Of a stretch of DNA of 64,000 nt, positions 31,745-42,428 are shown one piece after another. Position 1 is the stretch's first letter. The number at the start of each line of letters is the position of its first letter. Source of the stretch: Cepaea nemoralis (lineage: Eukaryota > Mollusca > Gastropoda > Stylommatophora > Helicidae). A program made the translations under genes and the position numbers. The stretch lies in contig JACEFZ010011380.1 of the NCBI GenBank assembly GCA_014155875.1, positions 122,001-186,000 of the forward strand, in the 5' to 3' direction. The notes under the pieces are model-generated. The model saw only the letters and a program-made list of their open reading frames with translations. It was not told the origin of the DNA and ran no database searches.

Positions 31745-33060
31745 GCATTTTGGTAACAGGAAAGTAAAGGTCGCATTCTTCTTTCGATAGAATGTTGAGA
31801 GAATTGAGAGGATCGACTTCATTGCACCGGGTTTTTACCCCATATGGCTCAGTCTCTTTCCACAGGACGGCCTACCGAAAGCATCACACACAGCACGAGA
31901 GTCTCTGAGTCTCCGAGAAAAATGCATTTGATCTTTAAAACTTTTCTATAGGATGTGCTGTGGCCAAATTAACAGTTAAAAATAGCTGCCCTTTTATATT
32001 AATTAAATGTCATGTGAAATGTTCGTCGTTAGTGAAAGAACAATTCATGAAAATGTACTCATATTGTCTTAATGTACCATTGCATTGCAACAGCTTTCGT
32101 TTTGTTTATTAAATATCATGCATTGATGCAAGTAAATAAGTTTGTAACTGCTGCATAAATTAAGCAGCAGTTAATTAATTATTAAAATATTAAATAATAA
32201 AAAATAATTAAATATTCGCTATTAATTGATGTCTATTTCTGCTCTATAATTACACTGTTATGTATCTAAAATTGAGCAATTAATAATTAAATACTAACAT
32301 TTTAAAAAACCATAACTTATTTCACAGTATTTTATTTACATTTAAATAATTAAATACTGGTGCGCTGCTAATTTTAAAAAAAAGTACTCCTTACAGGTTT
32401 ACTGACGGGTTTGAAAACTGGCTTTCAAAATTATTTTCAGTCATGTCAAAGGGTGACAAATTATACAAGTACACAGATAAGTTACTGCTACAAATGAAAG
32501 TTGTATTATGTTTAATTTTAGTAGTTAAATTGCCAGTTCTAATTATAAAATAAAACGGAGTCCGCTCTGCTATACTATGCAATGCTAACGGCATGGGTCC
32601 GCCATTTTGAATTTTGCGATATCGATATCTCATTGTTATGCTAAAGTTGGTTATTGTTTTCTGAAAAAAAAGTAAGAAACAGTAAATGTTGAAACTCTTC
32701 ACATATATGAAAAATTGAATGGAGAATGCAACAATGCAATTTAAAAGTCTACTTTTATTTACAATACGTGAGTTATGTGAAAATTTAGCTTACCGGGCAT
32801 CAAATATCGAAATTAACTCCACTGAGAACATAAAGTCTAGTGACAAAGGTTTACAGTCTAGCAGAGGAGGCCACTTCTGTAATTTTTAGAGCTGTTTGCC
32901 GCGAAGTTTAACCGGTTATTTCCGAATACATCCAATCAGAAGCAAGCATGGGTACCCCCAGGTATAAAACCGGATGTCGCAAGATACTATCCTAATGAGG
33001 TCATATCGTACCCCACCAATTTCATGATATGCCGAAAATTGACATTGCTTCTTCGCGTTA
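31742..33060. other. AT-rich intronic DNA
   Basis: No gene seen. A ~55-bp segment (CTATAGGATGTGCTGTGGCC, AATTAACAGTTAAAA, GCTGCC) at 31935-31995 is a diverged direct repeat of 31543-31600. Confidence 0.5.
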
Positions 33061-33079
33061 CACTCATCTCAACCCCAAG

Positions 33080-33360
33080 TGAGTTTACTAGACAATTTTA
33101 CGTCCAGTAGTTTGCAATGAAACTACTGAGCGTAGTCTTGCCAAGAAATCAACAGACAGCTGAAAGATGCTGCGGTTGACAACGATGTCCTGTAAAGGAT
33201 ATGCGAATTAAAAAATAAAAAAAAGTTTGCAATGGCTTTCTGAATGAGAAGTCGGCGTTTACATCCAACAGGCTGGTGTAGGGAATGATCCCGCAACCCT
33301 GTCTAGCGTACCTGAAATATAAGAGCCAGGGCTCTTATCTATTCGGTCACGTTGGCCTCT
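33080..33360 (-). mobile_element. SINE (minus) with a truncated plus SINE inserted in it
   Basis: A plus-strand, 5'-truncated SINE (33120-33229: AAACTACTGAGCGTAGTC, GAAATCAACAGACAGCTGAA, GATGTCCTGTAAAGG, A-rich tail) is flanked by GTTTGCAATG on both sides, a 10-bp TSD. The host, a minus-strand SINE of a related subfamily, continues on the right (GGCTTTCTGAATGAGAAGTC to the tRNA-like head near 33355). The insertion falls in the same GTTTGCCATTG core as the nest at 16 kb. Confidence 0.75.
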
Positions 33361-33500
33361 ATAATGTACATTAAGGAGGATAAATGGGAGTCCTCTACTT
33401 ATTTGACTGTACACAACAATCGCTCATTTCATTTGTCTCTCCATTGAATCACTTCCTTGTTATAAAACTAGAAAATTGATCTAAAGATATTTCCAAGCAG

Positions 33501-36200
33501 GTGATTGAGTCCCTCCGGATATACTCCAGCATTCATCTCAGGTCCGCTACCACCCGCTTGATCAGCGTCACCAGAAACAAGGCCGGGTACGCCCAGCAAG
33601 TCAGCTTCAATGTGGCCATGCCGAAAGATGCCTTCATTATGGATTTCTCCATGACAACTGGGGGGGTTAACTACACTGGGGAAATAAAAGAGAGAACCGT
33701 GACCTCGTCTGGAGCCGGTACAAGGGGTGGGACTAGCCGAAGCAATACGAGTCGAGACAGCAACAAATTCGGGATATCACTGAATGTCGCTGCGGTAGAC
33801 ACGGCCACCTTTAAGTTAACTTACACAGAAGTTTTGAAAAGAATACACGGCGTTTATGACCATCAAATTTATTTAAGTCCTGGCCAGCCTGTTGGCGATT
33901 TATTTGTCCAAGTGTTTATACAAGAGAACACATATCTGACAAACGTCAAGGTCCCAGCTCTACGGCCGTTCACATTCACTCCCAGTGAGACAGCTGAAGC
34001 CGACAACGCCATTGCCAGGATCGAACGCACGTCGCCCACAACAGCCCACATCCTGTTTGTCCCCACGCTAGAGCAGCAAGGGCCGGCGGGCGTCAATAGA
34101 ATCTTCGCGGTCCAGTACGATGTGCAGCGGGGTCGTTTTGGGGACATTGTGGTGCAGGATGGCTATTTCACACACTTTTTCGCTGCTTCAAATGCCAAGC
34201 CCCTGCCCAAGGATATCGTGTTTGTTCTGGATGTTTCTGGATCTATGTCTGGCAGAAAAATGCAACAAATGATTGAAGCAATGCTGGAAATCTTGAGTGA
34301 TCTCCGGCCCGAGGATAAATTCAACATTGTGACCTTCAGCTCGGACGCAGATGTGTGGACATGGCGCTTAGTACCGGCTAATAACAACAATGTAGGCATA
34401 GCTAAAGATTTTATTCGAAATCTGGACGCTGACGGAGGCACGAATATTTTATCCGGAATCACGCGAGCTAGGCGTATTTTTTCCTCCGCATCAGAAAGAC
34501 TACAAATGATCTTCTTTCTAACTGACGGCCAAGACCCGGCAGTTATTCGAGATGACCCAACTATCGCAATCTACGGGTTAGCCTTTGGAGATGACGCCGA
34601 CCTGGAGTACATCAAATCGCTGTCTGCCAGAAATGGCGGGTTTTACAGAAAGATCTACACGAGTATAGACGCGGCCACTCAAGTGGAAAATTTCTACAAT
34701 GAAATCTCGACAGTGCCTTTCAGGGACGTGACATTTTCATATGAACCTGGTACTGTTGATGAACTCTCCCTCACACAGACGCATTTCACTTCCTTTTTTG
34801 AAGGATCTGAAATTATCGTCAGTGGTCGAATCAGAGCCAACGCTACTCACTTTGGTGCAAAGATCAATCTTGTGAGCGAGGAAGGGCAAAAAGAAATGAA
34901 ATCTGACGTGAAGGATGTGAAAGAGCTGGCTCCTAACGTCACGTCCATCCCAGCCAACATCACAAACTCCACAACTCTGTTACAGCCGCTGTCCATGGAG
35001 AAAACCTGGGCTGTTATTGTCATTGACCAAAAACTGAAAGAGGAAGAGAAACGAGCAACTACTACCGGTGACACAAAGAATCTGGAGCAGGTTCTGGACT
35101 TGTCTTTGAAGTACGGTTTAGGATCTCCTGTGACCTCGGTAGTGGTGAACGATCCAAAGAAAGGGGGTCAGCTTGTGGAGACTGCAGTCGACAACGAAGA
35201 AAAGACATCAGACAACAGCCGAGCGATCCAGTTCATAAAATCGCGACCTCCTACAACAACTGTACGAACAACAACTACCACAACCACTACAACTACCACA
35301 CCTAAGCCATGGTGCCGCCCCAGGCAGTCCGTGAGTGAAGCCATCAAGAGCAGTTTCCTAGCACTGACCAACGTCTCCAGTCTGGTGGAGGTGTGTATGG
35401 GCGCTCGCGCGAACTCCTTCAGATATTTCAGAAAGGCAATAACACGGCTCCAACAAATGACTACCATCGAGAGGGAAGATTTCTGCGACAGTAGCAATAC
35501 TAAAAAGAGGGGCAAATACATCCCAAAGAAGGAGAGACTATTGAGAAACAAAAGCGTCAAGTCCAACAACTCCACTTCCCATAAAATATATCTGACGTCT
35601 GTAACGATAACCGACGGAGAACGTTCAGCGTGTATTGATCCTAGTCGCAGTCTGGAGAAGGACACAATTTACACGTTAGTGGCATCTTCCCCAGGCTCCT
35701 CACTTCATCTTCACACAGGATGGAACAAACAGCGGGGTCTCGTGACACCACACAGACTCCTGTTCAATTCCTCAAATGGACAAGTTGCATCGGTCTTTTT
35801 TGGAACCAGTTCCACGTGGAGAGTCACGGGCGATGCTAATTTCACATTCATAATAACAGATTTAAATTCCATGAGCATTGAAGTGGAGAATATACATGTC
35901 ACTTTGAAGCGTTCAGCGTCGTCCCTGGCCATCAACTATATGATGAATGTCAGTGTTGACAAACAAGATGCCAGATTGTATACAGGAATGCTAGCGGACA
36001 AACTCAAACCTCTGGCAAACATGAACAAGTTACCGCCAAAAGTGAAATCAGACCCACTCGGGAAACTATGTCAATCACTCGGCCACGGTCCACATCAAAC
36101 CCAATCCTACAAGACGGCGGCAGCACAGACTTTTCTCAACTTCTATTTGGATGTCGTTTTGGACCTGAAGAAAAATCTGCCCATACACCTCTATGCGTAA
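33501..36200 (+). CDS. Inter-alpha-trypsin inhibitor heavy-chain-like exon (VIT, vWA, C-terminal domain)
   Basis: The exon begins after an acceptor (TTTCCAAGCAG) in phase 0, so the GTG at 33501 is a splice boundary, not a start. Residues ~1-120 are a VIT domain (IESLRIYSSIHLRSATTRL, AMPKDAFIMDFSMT, YTGEIKERTV). Residues ~238-405 are a vWA domain with a complete metal-ion site: DVSGS (D244), the GGTN threonine and LTDG. A Thr-rich linker lies at ~583-604, then a region from CRPRQS to the end with an STWRVTGDANFTF word, reminiscent of the ITIH C-terminal domain. ITIH proteins are secreted and bind hyaluronan-rich matrix. Whether this protein does so is unknown. Confidence 0.88.
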   Translation: MIESLRIYSSIHLRSATTRLISVTRNKAGYAQQVSFNVAMPKDAFIMDFSMTTGGVNYTGEIKERTVTSSGAGTRGGTSRSNTSRDSNKFGISLNVAAVDTATFKLTYTEVLKRIHGVYDHQIYLSPGQPVGDLFVQVFIQENTYLTNVKVPALRPFTFTPSETAEADNAIARIERTSPTTAHILFVPTLEQQGPAGVNRIFAVQYDVQRGRFGDIVVQDGYFTHFFAASNAKPLPKDIVFVLDVSGSMSGRKMQQMIEAMLEILSDLRPEDKFNIVTFSSDADVWTWRLVPANNNNVGIAKDFIRNLDADGGTNILSGITRARRIFSSASERLQMIFFLTDGQDPAVIRDDPTIAIYGLAFGDDADLEYIKSLSARNGGFYRKIYTSIDAATQVENFYNEISTVPFRDVTFSYEPGTVDELSLTQTHFTSFFEGSEIIVSGRIRANATHFGAKINLVSEEGQKEMKSDVKDVKELAPNVTSIPANITNSTTLLQPLSMEKTWAVIVIDQKLKEEEKRATTTGDTKNLEQVLDLSLKYGLGSPVTSVVVNDPKKGGQLVETAVDNEEKTSDNSRAIQFIKSRPPTTTVRTTTTTTTTTTTPKPWCRPRQSVSEAIKSSFLALTNVSSLVEVCMGARANSFRYFRKAITRLQQMTTIEREDFCDSSNTKKRGKYIPKKERLLRNKSVKSNNSTSHKIYLTSVTITDGERSACIDPSRSLEKDTIYTLVASSPGSSLHLHTGWNKQRGLVTPHRLLFNSSNGQVASVFFGTSSTWRVTGDANFTFIITDLNSMSIEVENIHVTLKRSASSLAINYMMNVSVDKQDARLYTGMLADKLKPLANMNKLPPKVKSDPLGKLCQSLGHGPHQTQSYKTAAAQTFLNFYLDVVLDLKKNLPIHLYA

Positions 36201-36619
36201 ACATCGGGTGGCGTGTAAGCGACGATACAGGCCAGGCCACCCTTGACATCAATGTCAGTTTGTGACAGTGTCAGCTATCAGCTTGTGACAGTGTCAATGA
36301 TCAGTTTATGACAGTGTCAGCTATCAGCTTGTGACATTGTCAATTATCAGTTTGTGACAGTGTCAGCTATCAGCTTGTGACAGCGTCAATGATCACTGTG
36401 TGTGACAATGTGTGTGACAGTGTGGACTCTCACATAGCCAACGACGATGTCGCTCATGGTCGCTCGATACTGTTCCGTTTACTGTAGCCATATTTACTGT
36501 TTGTTTATTTTTTTATAATTATTATTTTTCATGATGTATGCACGCATTATACATCTATAACTAGTTTTTTCTTTCGTTTTTTTTTTTTTTTTGTTATCTT
36601 TATTTTTATTGTTATCATT
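36201..36619. repeat. 3' flank with 23-bp repeat
   Basis: From 36255 to about 36400 there are six or seven units alternating CAGCTTGTGACAGTGTCAA.. and CAGTTTGTGACAGTGTCAG.., period 23. They start within bases of the stop codon. I find no AATAAA in the following 400 bp, so transcripts may not end here. Confidence 0.8.
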
Positions 36620-36789
36620 ATGTGACATGCCTATAAGTGTGGGCGATCACGGCTCGCCATCTCACACCATCACAAGAGTCTTCGATACGTCTGTGTTCTT
36701 GTCCTAATTATGCAGTGATGTCAAGCCATTTAGGTATTAATTTTTTTTTTCTTCTTCGTCTTGCTCCTTTTCCATCAAATATTATTTTT

Positions 36790-37028
36790 TAAATGTTGCA
36801 TATCCCTTACAGGACGTTGCAGTCAATATAGCATTTTTCAGCTGCTGTTGATGTACTACGCAAGTTTTTACGTTCAGTAGTTTGCCATTGCTTTCTGAAC
36901 GACCGGCTCACATACCTCCCGTAAGTTACCAGCGCGGTGCGAACCGGTGTCGATTCTCACAGCTGCTGTTTTCCCCACGTGGATATACGGGATTACGAAC
37001 AATGTCGTTAACCCCTTGACCTAGGACA
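36790..37028 (-). mobile_element. SINE, full-length, minus
   Basis: The tail side is at 36795 (GTTGCATATCCCTTACAGGA), the core TTTGCCATTGCTTTCTGAAC near 36880 and the head GGGATTACGAACAATGTC to CCCTTGACC near 37010. A CAAAT(A)ATT-like TSD flanks it. Confidence 0.75.
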
Positions 37029-37127
37029 AATAATTGCCAATTGTCAAAACTTTTTCAAGTATTTTCTATTCACAAGGTGCCCAAACAATTGTGACTGCCT
37101 TACATTTATTTTCTGTAATTAATATAT

Positions 37128-37381
37128 GCCTGTCTCTCTGGCCGAGGGGTTACAACACTTTCTCCGTAATCCCGTTTATCACGCAGAGTCTCGTACCGGG
37201 CGACAACTGGAAGCGGTTCGTCCCCCGCTGGTGACTTGCGGGATAACTGAGCCGGCCGCTCAGAAAGCAATGGCAAACTACTGAGCGTAATCTTGCCAAG
37301 AAATCAACAGACAGCTGAAAGATGCTGATGTTGACAGCGATGTCCTGTAAAGGAAATGCGAATTTAAAAAAAAAAATTTTA
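37128..37381 (+). mobile_element. SINE, full-length, plus, 11-bp TSD
   Basis: The head CTCTCTGGCCGAGGGGTTAC has an A box. The body carries AGAAAGCAATGGCAAACTAC and GATGTCCTGTAAAGG, then an A-rich tail. AATTAATATAT occurs at 37117-37127 and 37382-37392. Confidence 0.88.
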
Positions 37382-37721
37382 AATTAATATATAATTTCCA
37401 TGTGTTTCTGTAGGATTTGCTCATTGGTTTTTATGTCCGTCCGTGGTATTTGTTGCATTTCCCACAGAAGCCACATTCCCACCGCCATTAGATCTAACCA
37501 TGTAGTGTTCGTAACTACCACTCTTATTCCAGCGTAACTGCTGGGAGACATCATGTTTAGACACATTTACAAACGTACATTAACTCATGTAGACTTATAC
37601 CGGCAGATCCACGATCACCGTGTGTAATTTAACTCGCGCAGCTTTCTGTCAGCTGCTTCACAATTGTTGTGTGTATTCCATTTTAAGACAGTCTAAACTG
37701 AATTTCAAGTACTTTTCGCAG

Positions 37722-38804
37722 GTGGAGAAGAATGAAGCACCTCATCTAGTAGATATGAACACTTGGTCCGAGGCCAGCAGCGATCTTGGTGTAGCTAGCG
37801 CTTTGTCAGGTGTCCCAGGAGGGAACACGAAGCAGAGTTCCTTAACTCGGGCAGACAAGATCATGCGGGTGGAGAGAAGCAGCAGTGACACCCAGTTACC
37901 GCATGAGAATGTGTTGGGCTCCGCATCCATTAGCCAGACTTCCACCACGCCGGCCACTTCCATAGAATATGACAACGATTGTCGACCGAGGAAATCCCTC
38001 GAGCAAGCTTCCATATCTACCATGTTTACAAACGCCGACATCTCTGTCGCCATGGAGATGTGTACGGGCATCAATGAAGAGCTGTTTACTAAACTGTGGA
38101 GCAACTCGAACTTTATGAACTTGCTGAATAACAGCACGCTACCTATTGCGAGTCCAAGGCAGACAGATGACCACGCCAAAGGCCAAAAATCACGGACAGT
38201 GAAGATCCGTTCTGTGACCATATCTCATGAGAAGATTGGCAAGGTTACTGCATGCCATGAATTCAAGTTTCTACAAACTGGTATGAACCTAGTACTAAAT
38301 TCTACAAACGGAACATCCATGTATGTTGCAGCTCAAAAGAAATACGGCGCTGTTTATGTAACGCGTCTAGTGCTGAACTCATCGCTGGAGGACATGACCA
38401 CTGTCCTTCTGACCACTTCCCAACACTGGAGGATCACTGGCAACTCCAGAGCAGTCAGTGCAATCAAAGGGCAGCACCAGATGGTCATCTCCGTTGATGA
38501 TGTAACTGTAACTTTGATTAGAAGAGTCATTGGTGAGCATGTTTATTATGACATTACCGTAGAGCTGAAGGCGCATGAGAGTGTGGTTTACGGTGGAATA
38601 TTAGGGGATCTGCTCATGGCCGGGCCAGCCTCTCTAACAACCGGACCTGGTTCTAAGACTACCAACCTGAAGAGATGCAGACCCATTCTAGCATGGCGAC
38701 AAGCCGTGGCCAAATACAGGACCTCATTTTGCACATTCATGGGGTTCTTCCTGGGGCTTCTTGAAGAACTGGCTCAGAATCTCCCGAGCACAATGTTCGA
38801 ATAA
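37722..38804 (+). CDS. Second ITIH-like C-terminal exon (paralogous or alternative)
   Basis: Opens after CTTTTCGCAG in phase 0. From DCRPRKSLEQASISTM (37977) onward it parallels the C-terminus of the 33501 exon (CRPRQSVSEAIKSSF). Shared landmarks follow in the same order: a SVTI strand, LVLNSTNGTS/LLFNSSNGQV, TSQHWRITGNS/TSSTWRVTGDA, VTLIRR/VTLKR, GGILGDLL/TGMLADKL, and a final FxxxF..L..NLP. It has no VIT or vWA of its own. It may be an alternative last exon, a duplicated last exon under decay-free constraint, or part of a neighbouring gene. The open 361-codon frame argues for function. Confidence 0.7.
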   Translation: MEKNEAPHLVDMNTWSEASSDLGVASALSGVPGGNTKQSSLTRADKIMRVERSSSDTQLPHENVLGSASISQTSTTPATSIEYDNDCRPRKSLEQASISTMFTNADISVAMEMCTGINEELFTKLWSNSNFMNLLNNSTLPIASPRQTDDHAKGQKSRTVKIRSVTISHEKIGKVTACHEFKFLQTGMNLVLNSTNGTSMYVAAQKKYGAVYVTRLVLNSSLEDMTTVLLTTSQHWRITGNSRAVSAIKGQHQMVISVDDVTVTLIRRVIGEHVYYDITVELKAHESVVYGGILGDLLMAGPASLTTGPGSKTTNLKRCRPILAWRQAVAKYRTSFCTFMGFFLGLLEELAQNLPSTMFE

Positions 38805-38805
38805 A
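38800..38805 (+). promoter_or_regulatory. Candidate polyadenylation signal overlapping the stop codon
   Basis: AATAAA overlaps the TAA stop (GAA-TAA-AGG). If used, the transcript would have a very short 3' UTR. There is no comparable signal close after the 36200 stop. Confidence 0.45.
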
Positions 38806-39053
38806 GGTTCAGCTCTCATCAGCCGGCTAGCAGAACCTCCCTCTCATCACATCCCGCCGAGGTGTGCCTAGCTGATTAAGTGCCAAGGGATAATCAAACG
38901 TCTTATTTGAGCCTCCAGTAACTGCCATAGGCTTATAAATCAAATTATAGTTCAAATATCAATACAGTAGTTTTCCCTAAACAACTCCTTTTAATTTGAT
39001 GTATAATACAACATGTCTACTACCATATTAACAACTTGTAAGTCATAACTGTG

Positions 39054-39280
39054 CCGGCCTCTCTGGCCGAGGCGTTAGCAGCTTTCTGGTTGACGTGAGC
39101 GCACGAGAATTGGAAGCGGTTCGAGTCGCGCCAGTGACTTATGAGAGTATGGAGCCGGTCGCTCAGAAAGCAATGGCAAACTACTGAGCGTAATCTTGCC
39201 AAGAAATCAACAATCAGCTGAAAGATGCTGATGTTGACAACGATGTCCTGTAAAGGATATGCAAAAAACAAACAAACAAA
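39054..39280 (+). mobile_element. SINE, full-length, plus, about 12-bp TSD
   Basis: Best copy for the tRNA head: CCTCTCTGGCCGAGGCGTTA (A box) and GGTTCGAGTCG (perfect B box), then body and an (AAAC)n tail. GTCATAACTGTG (39042-39053) and GTTATAACTGTG (39281-39292) are the TSDs. Confidence 0.9.
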
Positions 39281-39932
39281 GTTATAACTGTGACACACCC
39301 ATACTTCCCATTTTCCACAATCCATTTTTGTTTGTTCCAAAACAACATTTTGTTTGGCAGAGAATCTGTTAATTATCGAGCCAAGACATTCAACGTTTGT
39401 AACATTTTACATGTTGTCATTGCTGGCTATAAATTTTATTTCATGTGTATTTTTATCCGTAGACATTATCTTTTTTGTTAATGTTCTGAAAAAGGTTTAG
39501 ATCTTCATTGTACATTTTAACAGTCAGAATTCATTGTTCCAAACCTGTAATACTGTTTATAAGAAGATCCGTGTTGTAAACATATCTGAGTTCTAGAGTC
39601 GGATATCCATCAGTTATGAGTGTATTAAAATTGTCACAGGTCTGATCGTGTTTGTTCTAGGCTACACAATCAGTTTTGTCAGTCTGTAAATCTAACTTCA
39701 CCAATTTACCACAACGGCTACCGCGCTGTTAAAGCTTGGTCGCAGATATTTACGTAAATGTAATTAGTTTTTAGCAATGTAGTTTTTTATTTATAGTTTT
39801 CTAGCTGTAAACAATATTATGCTTACGCTTACTTTACGATTCTGCATGTTGCGTTCCCTGACTTTTTGAGAGGTGTATACTGATATTTCATTATTCTGTA
39901 CGCATAGATCTTACAAGGCGTTATTTAGAATA
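39281..39932. other. Gene-free stretch
   Basis: AT-rich with short ORFs only and no repeat that I recognise. Confidence 0.45.
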
Positions 39933-39934
39933 TA

Positions 39935-40400
39935 CATGGTGTTTTGTAAAGGCTCACTACACTTTGTATGTAGAACAATTTCGAAAAATTAAATATATGA
40001 CGTCATTTTAACATGTGCTCATAAATTAGTCACACTGGGCACTGCTGTGGTCTAACCCTGTTTTTGAGAAGCTGGAAAGTACCTATGAAGTATTCATTAA
40101 AGCTTATTCAACAAAATGATCAGAAGGTTGTTTATCAGGAAATCTTGCTATAAATCTTTAAACAACTATCTGTGTGTATCGACTGGCATTTTGAAGCACT
40201 TGTTCAACCAAACAAAAATTCTTCCTTCCGTTGATAACACCATTCTGTTTGGAGTGCAAAGAATTACTCCAGCAGACAACTGCCATTCGCTGCATATTGC
40301 TTCACGGTGGACTGTGGAGTATATTCTTTGATGACGTCATGTACTTTTTTTTCAAAATTGTTGTACATACAAAGTGTAGTAAGACTTTATAAACACCCTG
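39935..40400. mobile_element. Non-autonomous TIR transposon (Tc1/mariner-like), TA target site
   Basis: 466 bp with terminal inverted repeats of about 65 bp. The left end is CATGGTGTTTTGTAAAGGCT and the right end, reversed, is CAGGGTGTTTATAAAGTCTT. Both continue ACTACACTTTGTATGTA and AACAATTTC/AACAATTTT and reach TGACGTCAT. TA flanks both ends (39933-39934, 40401-40402), the target of Tc1/mariner-type transposases. The interior has no transposase motif, and the 71-codon ORF at 40116 is unrecognised. Confidence 0.8.
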
Positions 40401-41028
40401 TAGTAATTAGTTAAATTAGTACCCAGTTCAAGATGTACAGCGATGGCGTATGTGTGTACAGGCGGTGATGACTTACTTTCGCAACCCAATTTAAACTGCA
40501 TTTGTATTTCTATAGCGCTTGTGTTTGCACTCAGTTGGGTGTACAGTAGTGGTGTACATAATAACAATGAAATAATGTTCAGTACTTACATAACAATAAG
40601 AAATAGTTCGTAGCTTCTTCATTTCTTCTTGTTCTTCGTCGCTGTCTTCTTCTTCTTATTATTATTATTATTATTATCATTATCATCTTCTTCTTGTACT
40701 TCTGCATTCCATCCCCTATTTAAACACAGGCCCTCAGAGACACCAGGCTGTGTCATGTAGGCTTGGTCATGATTGGTTGGATTCTATTCTATAGCTCAAG
40801 TTTCTACAGGATCGAGGTAGTCAGTCTTCCGCCAACCCTCTTTTGTCGCTCCTTACGACATGCATGGTAGGTTATAGTGTGACCATTCATATTTTCGCCC
40901 TGGTAACACATTGGCAAACCGGCCTGTCACAGTCGTTGCATGGGGGATGGCCACTGTCGCACGCTGACAACTACTAGGAGTCACAGGCATGAGTTAGATG
41001 TCAGGCTTGGACCAGCGGGGAATGCACC
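40401..41028. other. Gene-free stretch with CTT/TTA simple repeat
   Basis: A CTT-rich tract followed by seven TTA units lies at 40616-40700. No gene is seen in the rest. The block 40790-40960 looks like part of a dispersed repeat, but I could not find a second copy in the window. Confidence 0.5.
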
Positions 41029-41410
41029 CTAATAAATATTAGCGCACACCTGTAGCATGTGAAGTGACCAGTGTCAATCATCAAAGTAGTTTTCTTTGCT
41101 AGATCGTAGCTAATGCAGCTACCTGTAATGATCATGTTCCTAACCTGCTCTCTATCGCCACTGAGGTCAAAAGCCGCGAGAGTCATCCCCCCCCCCCCCT
41201 TTTTTTTTACAGATTATACTTACGACACTTTAACATGTTTAATGTTTGTGCCATTCCTTATTCTATTTGCATTTTTATTTTTCACAGTAATACATATAAA
41301 ACGCAACAATATATACTCGCCTTCGTTCACGTGGAATGTGTCATGTGTTTGTGAAATACCACAGTAATTAATAGATATGTGAATGGCCCCACGCCCTGGT
41401 GCTGGGAGAC
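41029..41410 (+). repeat. Dispersed repeat, copy 2
   Basis: Colinear with 6258-6620 over about 380 bp, with one C13T9 run in place of a short spacer. Its last 73 bp are the first unit of the following satellite. Confidence 0.88.
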
Positions 41411-42428
41411 GTGTCATGTGTTTGTGAAATACCACAGTAATTAGTAGATATGTGAATGGCCCCACGCCCTGGTGCTGGGAGACGTGTCATGTGGTTGTGA
41501 AATACCACAGTAATTAATAGATATGTGAATGGCCCCACACCCTGGTGCTGGGAGACGTGTCATGTGTTTGTGAAATACCACAGTAATTAATAGATATGTG
41601 AATGGCCCCACACCCTGGTGCTGGGAGACGTGTCATGTGTTTGTGAAATACCACAGTAATTAATAGATATGTGAATGGCCCCACACCCTGGTGCTGGGAG
41701 ACGTGTCATGTGTTTGTGAAATACCACAGTAATTAATAGATATGTGAATGGCCCCACACCCTGGTGCTGGGAGACGTGTCATGTGTTTGTGAAATACCAC
41801 AGTAATTAATAGATATGTGAATGGCCCCACACCCTGGTGCTGGGAGACGTGTCATGTGTTTGTGAAATACCACAGTAATTAGTAGATATGTGAATGGCCC
41901 CACACCCTGGTGCTGGGAGACGTGTCATGTGTTTGTGAAATACAGTAATTAGTAGATATGTGAATGGCCCCACACCCTGGTGCTGGGAGACGTGTCATGT
42001 GTTTGTGAAATACCACAGTAATTAATAGATATGTGAATGGCCCCACGCCCTGGTGCTGGGAGACGTGTCATGTGTTTGTGAAATACCACAGTAATTAGTA
42101 GATATGTGAATGGCCCCACACCCTGGTGCTGGGAGACGTGTCATGTGTTTGTGAAATACCACAGTAATTAGTAGATATGTGAATGGCCCCACACCCTGGT
42201 GCTGGGAGACGTGTCATGTGTTGTGAAATACCACAGTAATTAATAGATATGTGAATGGCCCCACGCCCTGGTGCTGGGAGACGTGTCATGTGTTTGTGAA
42301 ATACCACAGTAATTAGTAGATATGTGAATGGCCCCACGCCCTGGTGCTGGGAGACGTGTCATGTGTTTGTGAAATACAGTAATTAGTAGATATGTGAATG
42401 GCCCCACACCCTGGTGCTGGGAGACGTG
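41338..42428 (+). repeat. 73-bp satellite, about 15 copies
   Basis: The unit is GTGTCATGTGTTTGTGAAAT, ACCACAGTAATTA(A/G)TAGATA, TGTGAATGGCCCCAC(A/G)CCCT, GGTGCTGGGAGAC. Copies are very similar. Two units share the same 3-bp loss (GAAATACAGTAATT, 41936-41949 and 42370-42383), which marks a multi-unit duplication about 434 bp long. The single-copy ancestor is still visible at 6540-6620. Confidence 0.95.

Larger units (their letters stand above)
36620..37566 (-). pseudogene. LINE C-terminal relic split by two SINEs
   Basis: Minus-strand pieces at 36620-36775, 37030-37116 and 37390-37500 line up in order with the LINE at 27235-27845 (for example the segment reading LDLMAVGMWLLWEMQQIP, RTDIKTNEQILQ). 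SINEs at 36790-37028 and 37128-37381 separate the pieces. The coding frame is destroyed. Confidence 0.8.

Noticed and set aside
36068..36265. Alternative frame at the end of the ITIH exon
   Set aside because: The main frame's end (FLNFYLDVVLDLKKNLP) matches the paralogous exon's end, so the overlapping frame is a shadow.
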